Source: Chionoecetes opilio (Eukaryota; Arthropoda; Malacostraca; Decapoda; Majidae). From it: a stretch of 64,000 bases of DNA. Each line of letters starts with the position of its first letter. Position 1 is the stretch's first letter. Made by a program: the position numbers and the translations under genes. A model generated the notes under the pieces. It worked only from the letters and a program-made list of their open reading frames with translations, did no database searches and was not told the origin of the DNA. The stretch covers positions 43,501 to 107,500 of the forward strand of contig JACEEZ010003794.1 of the NCBI GenBank assembly GCA_016584305.1, in the 5' to 3' direction. Below are positions 47,200 through 64,000 of this stretch, in pieces.

Positions 47200-47990
47200 C
47201 TCACTCAATCAACAGGAACACTGAATGCCTACTGTATTTCTTGTATAGCTATTAGTTATATAATGTATCTATTGTATAGTGTTCTATATTTTGAATAACA
47301 GATTTCATAGCACGGTAAAAACCTGAAGAAAAATATTCTTCAACTGGAAAAAGCTCTCATTTTCATTGCTTTCTTCTGTACACACCAATGTTTCCGTTCT
47401 TAAAGTATAATGCTTTATACACTGCGACTAGTTGCAATAACATGATCCATGACACTTGTAAGAGCAATGTAGGTTAGCTACACAACACTAATGCACATTC
47501 AATGGATAGATATGTAGAAGTCAGCCTGGAAATATCAATATGATAAATATCACAATTATGGGAAAGTCTATAAGGAAGAATGAAGACAACACTTCTTAAA
47601 GTACATGTGACATAAAGCTGTAACTGACCAATAGCAGGATTTCCTCAGACACACGAGGACTTTGCACATAAATGCAGGGTTCTAAATATACGATGACGGT
47701 TCACGGGAATTCAAGATTCAATCCTCAAACATGACATAAATTAGACCACACGATGCTTGAAGTGCACACCCGCCACAAAACATGACATCACAGCTCTGCA
47801 GGTTAGTTAGTTATGAAGGGAAGTCTACATATCACATAGAGCACTCTATATCCTCACAAACAACACCAGATGATATAAGATACATACCTCAGGACAAGCA
47901 ACACTGTTCACACTGCAGCTGCGCCGAGGCCGCCGCCGCAGCAGCGGTGCGGAGCCGGGCCAGCGGGACGTGTGACAGTCAGAAGTGATG
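47200..47990. other. No exon seen; probably PABIR 3' untranslated region in part
   Basis: Sequence downstream of the PABIR stop codon on its strand. A short GC-rich patch at 47920-47970 (GCCGAGGCCGCCGCCGC) lies just past the stop. No polyadenylation signal could be assigned with confidence. Confidence 0.4.
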
Positions 47991-52760
<4,770 letters not shown>

Positions 52761-52848
52761 CGTGGCTGAACTCTCGGCACCTTTCACAAACACATTCTGG
52801 AAAATGAGAATTAAAAAAATAATGAGGATATGAAAAAAAGGTGAATTT

Positions 52849-53475
52849 CTAGTGTTTCCCCATACTCTCCCACTTCCCCCAAACAAGTTTGGGGACCTGT
52901 GGGAATGCAGGGTTTTCGGGTGGGGAACAAATCATGCGTCGGAAACACGTAAATTAAGAGTTGTGTAGGGGAGTAAACTTCCCTAGATCTAGGGTAATTT
53001 CCTTATATCTAGAGAAATTTGCCTAACCAAAATTAACCTAACCTAGCTGGGGGCTTGACCCACCGATAACCTAACCTAATCTAACCTAAGCTAACCTAAC
53101 CAAATCTAATCTAACCTAACCAAATCTAACCTAACCTAATCAAATCTAACCTAACCAAACCAAATCTAATCTAACCTACCAAATATAACCTACAATAACC
53201 TAGCCAAATATAACCTAACCTCCTAGCGGGGGGTTGGGGGGGTTCTCGACACTTGGGTCATCATTCTGTGAGGATCGTCAGGTTCAAACGTCTCTGGACT
53301 CATTAGAAATCCAATACATTTTCCCTAGCTCTAGGGAATTTTTTTAACACTCCTAACTCAAAAACTATGTGGTTGCGACGCATATTTTGTACCCCAGCCA
53401 AATATCCCGCATTCCCCCAGGTCCTCAAGCTTGTTTTGTGGGCGAGGGGGAGTATGGGTAAACACTAGAATAATA
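52849..53475. mobile_element. TIR element with CTAGTGTTTCCC ends, AACCT-rich interior
   Basis: CTAGTGTTTCCCCATACTC, CAAGTTTGGGGACCTGTGGG at the left and the inverse AGTATGGGTAAACACTAG at the right, with CCCTAGATCTAGGG and TTCCCTAGCTCTAGGG further in. The interior holds degenerate (CTAACCTAACC)n at 53030-53220. No coding frame. Confidence 0.7.
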
Positions 53476-53814
53476 CCGAAAAAAATGAGGATATGAAAAA
53501 AATGAGAATATGAAAAAAACGAGAATCTATAGTTCCTTGCCTGATATCTCATTCACACCTCACTAATGGATAAAGGGTAAATTTGCAGCTTAATACATTG
53601 ACCATGTACGTACAACATACAATTATACATGGACATTGGTTACGATGGACCACCGCTAGTTCACTAACTTAACCTGGACATTGGCTACATAACCTACCCG
53701 TAGCCTAACTGGGGGGCAATAACGGTAGCCAGTCAGAACGTCCACGGGTCAAAACGTCCATGGTTCAGAATGACCATAACGTCTACGTGTCATAATGCCA
53801 CAGGGTTAGTTTAG

Positions 53815-54525
53815 TTTAGTTTAGTTTAGTTAGGTTAGGTTAGTTTTATTTAGTTTAGTTTAGTTTAGTTTAGTTTAGGTTAGGTTAGGTTAGTTTAGTT
53901 TAGTTTAGTTTAGTTTAGTTTAGTTTAGTTTAGGTTAGGTTAGGTTAGGTTAGTTTTATTTAGTTTAGTTTAGTTTAGGTTAGGTTAGGTTAGTTTAGGT
54001 TAGTTTTATTTAGTTTTTAGTTTAGTTTAGGTTTAGTTTTAGGTTAGTTAGGTTAGTTTTATGTTTAGTTTAGTTTAGTTAGTTTAGTTAGGTTAGGTTA
54101 GTTAGTTTATAGGTTAGTTTAGTTTAGGTTAGTTTAGTTAGTTAGTAGGTTTAGTTTTAGTTTTTAGTTAGTTTAGGTTAGGTTAGGTTAGGTTAGTTTT
54201 ATTTAGTTTAGTTTAGTTTAGTTTAGTTTAGTTTAGGTTAGGTTAGGTTAGGTTAGTTTTATTTAGTTTAGTTTAGTTTAGGTTAGGTTAGGTTAGGTTA
54301 GGTTAGTTTTATTTAGTTTAGTTTAGGTTAGGTTAGGTTAGGTTAGTTTAGGTTAGGTTAGGTTAGGTTAGGTTAGGTTAGGTTATAGTTGTTTAGTTAG
54401 GTTAGTTTAGTTAGTTAGTTTAGTTAGTTTAGTTTAGTTAGTTTAGTTTATTAGTTTAGTTTAGTTTAGTTTAGGTTAGGTTAGGTTAGGTTAGGTTAGT
54501 TTAGTTTAGTTTAGGTTAGAAGGAT
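53815..54525 (+). repeat. (TTTAG)/(TTAGG) telomere-like array, 0.7 kb
   Basis: Mixtures of TTTAGTTTAG and GGTTAGGTTAGG, with the cleanest TTAGG run at about 54330-54390. TTAGG is the arthropod telomere unit. TTTAG variants dominate elsewhere. Flanked by GGACGTTCTGACC-type inverted motifs (GGTCAAAACGTCCATGG near 53744, GTGGACGTTCTGACCGGC near 54577), so it may sit inside an element. Confidence 0.85.
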
Positions 54526-54686
54526 ATGAATGGACGTTCTCACCCGTGGGCGTTTTGTACAGTGGACGTTTTCACCCGTGGACGTTCTGACCGGCAACCG
54601 CAATAACTACCGGGCACATTAGATTAACATTGACCAACCCATCACATTGACCATAAGAGACACCCAAGTAACAAGAGTAACCATTC

Positions 54687-54945
54687 TGTTCAGTTCAGTT
54701 CAGTTCAGTTGTGGGTCGGGAGTCAGGCCTTTTTCAACGGCTACTCCCTGACGTGTTTCTTCTTGCTGTCTGGGTCTTTAATTAGTTGTCTTCTCTTATT
54801 CTATCTTATTAGTTTCTTTCTTCTTATTTTCTCTGGTCATCCACAAACTGTTGATTGTTCTTTTTGCTTCTTCCACATTCCCCTCTCCAAACAAATACGC
54901 CCCCACTATATCCTCTTCCTCCTCTAGGTAAGGTTGTTGTAGCCT
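54687..54945 (+). mobile_element. Dispersed SINE-like repeat C, copy 1
   Basis: (CAGTT)n then GTGGGTCGGGAGTCAGGCC, CTCCCTGACGTGTTTCTTCT, GTCTGGGTCTTTAATTAG, TGTTGATTGTTCTTTTTGCT, CTCCAAACAAATACGCC. Copies at 57417-58030 (split) and 59470-59690 (inverted). Confidence 0.7.
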
Positions 54946-54949
54946 CACA

Positions 54950-55757
54950 CTTTTCCTTCTTTCATTACTGTATGCTTCATTCTCACATTACAAAATAGTA
55001 TAATGACGATAATGGTAAAAATAAATAACATATGGGACAAAGCAAGGTTGTGAAGTGACATATATAGCTCAGTGGATGTAGTGAGGGCAGTAAATACACC
55101 CTAATAACACCACAATTAATAAATAAACACTCAAATACACATTCCTGCATTATAACCTACACACAAGAGGGAGGTGGCCGCTCCAAATGACTTAAAAATA
55201 ACCTATTAAACCCCTAAATTCTAGAGCCTAAGCTATATACGTACCTTCATCTTAAGCATACTAGGTAGGAAATGGCCTTAAATGTAGTGTAAATGGTAAT
55301 CTAGTGGCATATTTACCCATTTCTCGAGGACTACACCATTATCGACGTCCAATGTTTTACTTGCTCCAACTATGCTGATGATTATTATTATTATTATGTT
55401 TTCTTTACGGGGCTACTAAATTAAGTCCATATCTATCCCTATATTGAGCCTTATTTTGGGGTTTCTGTATGTCTGTATGGATTATTTGTGTTTGTGAATT
55501 AATGTTAAGGATATCCAATGTGTGTAGTAAACCATATAGCGATGTATAAGGGAAAATTAAATGTGTATTAGTTGCAGACTTTTCCCGCCCTTTTGAAAAC
55601 AAGAAATGTTGAGATATATTCCATGCTATATTCTCTACTGTACTCTCGTATTAATTCTATGAGCACATTTTAAACACCTTCTTTAACATACTAAGGACAA
55701 TTAAAATAAAATACGGTAAATACCATCTTATTACACACATATTCGACTATTCGTTGT
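54950..55757. other. No gene seen
   Basis: AT-rich unique sequence between the PABIR and receptor genes. No exon or repeat family recognised apart from (ATT)n at 55381. Confidence 0.5.
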
Positions 55758-56191
55758 TTAACCCCTGAGGCCCAGATCGTAATTTCCATTGCAATTTCGA
55801 TAACATTAGACGTTTTTTGTGAATATAAGCAATATTTTATAGATATGACCTGTTTAGTTTCCTTGTCCAGTAGCTATAATTTGGTAACTGTTCGTAATAT
55901 GATGGATAACAACCAGAGGGGCGTATATTTAGAATCTTGAAACATTGGGGGCTTATTCCAGCCAAGAGATCTTTAAATTTTTACAGGATCATTTTCAATT
56001 TATTTAAGAGTATAATGAATATAAGATGTGAGACACTGCATGTGCTCTTCCAAAAGGCTCCGGTAGTTTGCTTAGGATAAAAAAATGCACTTCGAAAAAA
56101 ATGCCCACAATGCCCAAACCTAACTACGCCCCTGCTAACAACAGACGATTATATATATAGCAAAGTAATGATCTAGACGTGAAGGGATTAA
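55758..56191. mobile_element. piggyBac-like MITE, copy 10, with internal insertion
   Basis: TTAACCCCTGAGGCCCAGAT to GATCTAGACGTGAAGGGATTAA, with about 220 bp of unrelated sequence near 55912-56140. It lies in the 3' region of the receptor gene. AATAAA on minus at 55999-56004 inside the insertion could serve as a poly(A) signal. Confidence 0.7.
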
Positions 56192-56229
56192 GCCACATTA
56201 GTATAAGTGTAGGCTATCCTATATATAGC

Positions 56230-60475
<4,246 letters not shown>

Positions 60476-60654
60476 CTGTATAGAGGGAATTATTACGTAT
60501 TTAGCGCGGCGGGAGTCAAAAGGGATTGATTATAAAAGTAGGCTAGAACATTAATTAATTTTCATGGATGGGGATGAAAGGTGGATGTATTGTAAGTAAG
60601 TAGTATTTAGTAACAGGAACTACCACGTGTAGGTCTCCCAGTCTCGACACCAAC

Positions 60655-60695
60655 ACACACACACACACCTGTATTGAAGGAAGTATTACGTATTG
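60655..60695 (-). repeat. Copy of the receptor first-TM exon acceptor junction
   Basis: On minus, ACGTAATACTTCCTTCAATA + CAGGTGTGTGTG resembles ACGTAATAATTCCCTCTATA + CAG|GTGTGGGTGTG at 60475, about 24 of 29 positions alike. The coding part after it is replaced by (GT)n. Confidence 0.55.
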
Positions 60696-60837
60696 AGTAC
60701 AGAGTCAATAGGGAGTTTTAAAAGGTAGTTATTTGTCAGGTATAGTTAGTGCGAAGTAAATAGGGAGTTTTAAAAGGTAGTTATTTGTCAGGTAGTTAGT
60801 GCGAAGTCAATAAGGAGTTTTAAAAGGTAGTTATATG

Positions 60838-61882
60838 CAGAGCTGGGCGGAGCGCAAACGAAAGCGCAAATGCGCAAAAGCGCAATTTGCGCTCCATATA
60901 AAATATTTGCTTTGCGCAAAACGCCGAAAATTTGCACTTTTGGAGTGTGCACTCTCGATATTTTATAAGTCCGCAAATGCGCAAACTTAACAGAAAACTT
61001 TGCCGAGAAACTCAAATGACGTAAAATCAAAAAATTTAAAGGTACGTCATATACAGTATAGCATTTATATTTAAGTTTACTTTTTATTTAAAAAACGCTG
61101 CAGAAAAGAGCAAGCTCTTTTCGGCCCATTTCGGGTGCCGGCCCAGCACCTTCCAGTATATGAAGGCGGCAAGGAGGCCGTTGTCCCAGGGGGACGTCGA
61201 CGAGGAACTGGAGAAGAACTTGCACTCCTGGACCCAGCTGGACGTCCAGGATAACGTGCCTCTGTCACCTGACATGTTTCCCATGGAGCACAGGCAGATC
61301 TGGGTGGACCTGTTCATCAGGTACAACACTCCAGTGCCCTCCTCAGCGGTGGTAGAGCGGCTGTTCAGCATGGGCTCAGACGTCATGAGGCCGAAGCGAT
61401 CGAGTCTGATGGCCAAGAACTTGGAGAAGCTGGTGTTCCTCAAGGGTAACATGAACCTGCTCAAGGGTCTGTGGGAGCTGGAGGACAGTGACGAGGAGGA
61501 CTAATATTAGCATTGTGTATTTTCATTTTTCAACTATTTTGTGTTGTTTTGACAGTAGTATCTTATTTTTTATATAAACTTGTGTTCAATAAATGCTTCA
61601 AATACTGTAAACATTCAATCTTTTAATCATTTATACACTTTATATTAATTTAACATAGAATTTTTCAGTTTGCAGACTAAAAAATGAGGTTTGCGCTTTA
61701 ACTTTTATGTTTGCGCTTTAATTTTTTTATTTGCGGTCTAGTTTTTTTTTTGCGCTAGAAATTAGCGCTTTTGCGCTTGCGCTCCGCCTTTTTTCGAGAA
61801 TTTTGCGCTTTTGCGCTCGATCGCGAAAATTTGCGCTTGGCGCTTTGCGGACTAAGGAAAAAAAATTGCGCGCCCAGCTCTG
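60838..61882 (+). mobile_element. hAT element (dimerisation-domain remnant), copy 2
   Basis: 1045 bp with ends CAGAGCTGGGCGGAGCGCAA and TTGCGCGCCCAGCTCTG, flanked by GTTATATG on both sides (60830-60837, 61883-61890). Inserted in the 50-bp satellite. Same family as 24690-25695, in opposite orientation. Confidence 0.92.
61160..61504 (+). pseudogene. hAT transposase C-terminal dimerisation domain, copy 2
   Basis: An open frame of 114 residues. It shares ELEKNLHSWTQLDVQDNVPL, PSSAVVERLFSMGSDVMRP and FLKGNMNLLKG with copy 1, but a different upstream segment (KAARRPLSQGDVDEE) is retained. An acceptor-like CGCTGCAG precedes both copies at the same place (about 61096 here), suggesting the terminal exon of the parent transposase. 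Confidence 0.85.
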
Positions 61883-63004
61883 GTTATATGTAAGGTAGTT
61901 ATTTGTCAGGTAGTTAGATCGGAATCAATAGGGAGTTTAAAAGGTAGTTATATGTAAGGTAGTTAAATCGGAGTAAATAGGGAGTTTTAAAAGGTAGTTA
62001 TTTGTCAGGTAGTTAGTGCGGAGTCAATAGGGAGTTTTAAAAGGTAGTTATTTGTCAGGTAGTTAATGCGGAGTCAATAGGGAGTTTTAAAAGGTAGTCT
62101 ATTTGTCAGGTAGTTAGTGCGGAGTCAATAGGAGTTTTAAAAGGTAGTTATTTGTCAGGTAGTTAATGCGGAGTCAATAGGAAGTTTTAAAAGGTAGTTA
62201 TATGTAAGGTAGTTATTTGTCAGGTAGTTAGATCGGAATCAATAGGGAGTTTTAAAAGGTAGTTATATGTAAGGTAGTTAGATCGGAGTAAATAGGGAGT
62301 TTTAAAAGGTAGTTATTTGTCAGGTAGTTAATGCGGAGTCAATAGGGAGTTTTAAAAGGTAGCTATTTGTCAGGTAGTTAGTGCGGAGTCAATAGGGAGT
62401 TTTAAAAGGTAGTTATTTGTCAGGTAGTTAGTGTGAAGTAAAAAGGGAGTTTTAAAAGATAGTTATTTGTCAGGTAGTTAGTGCGGAGTAAATAGGGAGT
62501 TTTAAAAGGTAGTTATTTGTCAGGTAGTTAGTGCGAAGTAAATAGGGAGTTTTAAAAGGTAGTTATTTGTCAGGTAGTTAGTGCGGAGTAAATAGGGAGT
62601 TTAAAAAGGTAATTATTTGTCAGGTAGTTAGTGCGAAGTAAATAGGGAGTTTTAAAAGGTAGTTATTTGTCAGGTAGTTAGTGCGGAGTAAATAGGGAGT
62701 TTTAAGAGGTAGTTATTTGTCAGGTAGTTAGTGCGAAGTAAATAGGGAGTTTTAAAAGGTATAGTTATTTGTCAGGTAGTTAGTGCGGAGTAAATAGGGA
62801 GTTTTAAAAGGTAGTTATTTGTCAGGTAGTTAGTGCGGAGTCAATAGGGAGTTTTAAAAGGTAGTTATTTGTCAGGTAGTTAGTGCGGAGTAAATAGGGA
62901 GTTTTAAAAGGTAGTTATTTGTCAGGTAGTTAGTGCGGAGTAAATAGGGAGTTTTAAAAGGTATAGTTATTTGTCAGGTAGTTAGTGCGGAGTCAATAGG
63001 GAGT

Positions 63005-63130
63005 TTTTAAAGAAGGCTAATTTCATGGATGGGGATGAAAGGTGGATGTAGGTATGTAGTATTAAGTAACAGGAACTACCACGTGTAGGTCTCTCAGCCG
63101 CTTGTAGCTTCCTTATGTTCTTATGTTCTT
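63005..63130 (+). mobile_element. Dispersed repeat D, 3' part
   Basis: TTCATGGATGGGGATGAAAG, GTAACAGGAACTACCACGTG, TAGCTTCCTTATGTTCTTAT. Confidence 0.6.
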
Positions 63131-63229
63131 ATTACTTTGGTGTTGTTAACTAAAAAACGAAAAGATTATTAGAGTGTATTCACGTTTTGGTTTTTAAATA
63201 ACGTCTATTTTTCCAATCTGTTGTTGTTG

Positions 63230-63497
63230 CTTTGTCTCTCTCTCTCTCCTCTCCTCTCCTCTCCTCTCTCTCCTCTCCTCTCCTCTCTCTCCTCTCGCTC
63301 TCGTCTCGTCTCCTCTCGCTCTCGTCTCGTCTCTCTCTCTCTCTCTCTCTCGCTCTCCTCTCTCCTCTCTCTCGCTCTCCTCTCCCTCTCTCTCTCTCCT
63401 CTCCTCTCCTCTCTCCTCTCCTCTCTCGCTCTCTCTCCTCTTTCTCTCTCTCCTCTCTCTTCCTCTCCTCTCTCTCTCTCTCTCCCTCTCTCTCTCT

Positions 63498-63528
<31 letters not shown>

Positions 63529-63560
63529 CTCTCCTCTCTCTCTCCTCTCTCTCTCCTCTT

Positions 63561-63628
<68 letters not shown>

Positions 63629-63660
63629 CTCCTCTCTCCTCTCTCGTCTCTCTCTCTCTG
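63230..63660 (+). repeat. (CT)n / (CTCTCC)n pyrimidine array
   Basis: About 430 bp of CT with CCTCT and CGCTCT variants. Ser/Leu and Arg/Glu frames are artefacts. Confidence 0.96.
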
Positions 63661-63769
63661 CTCTCCTCCTCTTGCCTCTACACTCATTTATTCATTAATG
63701 ATTTAATTCGCCTTTTTGTATAATATAGGCTACTCCTTTCTTGTCTCTTCACTCACTTATTCTTCCATT

Positions 63770-64000
63770 ACTATATTTGACTCGCCTATTGGTATCCTCA
63801 TTTCTGGCCTAATTCACTCACTCACTCATTCCGTCGCCTATTGGTATCCTCATTTCTCGCCTAATTCACTCACTCACTCATTCCGTCGCCTATTGGTATC
63901 CTCATTTCCAACCCAATTCACTCACTCACTCATTCCGTCGCCTATTGGTATCCTCATTTCCAACCCAATTTACTCACTCACTCATTCCGTCGCCTATTGG
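63770..64000 (+). repeat. 52-bp tandem array, continues past right edge
   Basis: Unit CCGTCGCCTATTGGTATCCT + CATTTCTCGCCTAATTCACT + CACTCACTCATT, four to five copies in view and still running at the last base. Confidence 0.92.

Larger units (their letters stand above)
60690..63005 (+). repeat. 50-bp satellite derived from dispersed repeat D, split by a hAT insertion
   Basis: The unit GGTAGTTAGTGCGGAGTAAA + TAGGGAGTTTTAAAAGGTAG + TTATTTGTCA occurs about 25 times (60700-60837, then 61883-63005), with GTCAATAGG and TATGTAAGG variants. The GTGCGGAGTCAATAGGGAG core is identical to repeat D at 52389. After the last unit the sequence runs straight on into the rest of repeat D (63005-63130). Confidence 0.93.

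Overview
This is eukaryotic genomic DNA, most likely from a decapod crustacean or a close arthropod relative. Three things point there. The genes are split by introns with GT..AG borders. One gene belongs to the ionotropic-receptor branch of glutamate receptors, which is typical of protostomes. The repeats include (TTAGG)n/(CCTAA)n, the arthropod telomere motif, among very abundant microsatellites and cut-and-paste transposon relics. There is no sign of operons, phage, CRISPR or bacterial genes. The species call is inference.

Four genes can be assembled by hand from exon borders, all on the minus strand, so each reads right to left. (1) 1-4612: three exons of an unidentified acidic, Ser- and His/Pro-rich protein. 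It runs off the left edge, and its 5' part is not found; a promoter-like patch lies at 17.4-17.9 kb. (2) 22934-35270: a complete eight-coding-exon SLC39A11 (ZIP11 zinc transporter) of about 327 residues, with one apparent 1-base deletion in exon 7. (3) 47991-52760: a complete five-exon PABIR/FAM122-family PP2A inhibitor of about 499 residues. (4) 56230-60475 and beyond: the last five exons of a divergent ionotropic receptor, with transmembrane segments and ligand-binding lobe 2, again with one apparent 1-base deletion. The genes are functionally unrelated, and nothing suggests they are co-regulated.

The rest is mostly repeats. A 6.1-kb TGCAG satellite fills 5.4-11.6 kb. Other arrays have periods of 15, 24, 25-27, 33, 38, 50, 52, 70 and 80-90 bp. 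Transposon families are recognisable by their ends and target duplications. They include eleven TTAA-flanked piggyBac-like MITEs, five TA-flanked palindromic MITEs, three pogo-like families, two hAT elements keeping only the dimerisation domain, a 611-bp hAT MITE with a perfect 8-bp duplication, LINE 3' fragments, and several dispersed repeats resembling SINEs.

The most unusual pattern is that introns beside several exons hold tandem or dispersed copies of the neighbouring exon-intron junction. SLC39A11 intron 2 has eight extra copies of its own 5' splice site, and similar junction copies occur in gene 1 and the receptor gene. Two unrelated pogo-like elements also carry the same RNase H/zinc-knuckle tail of a LINE.
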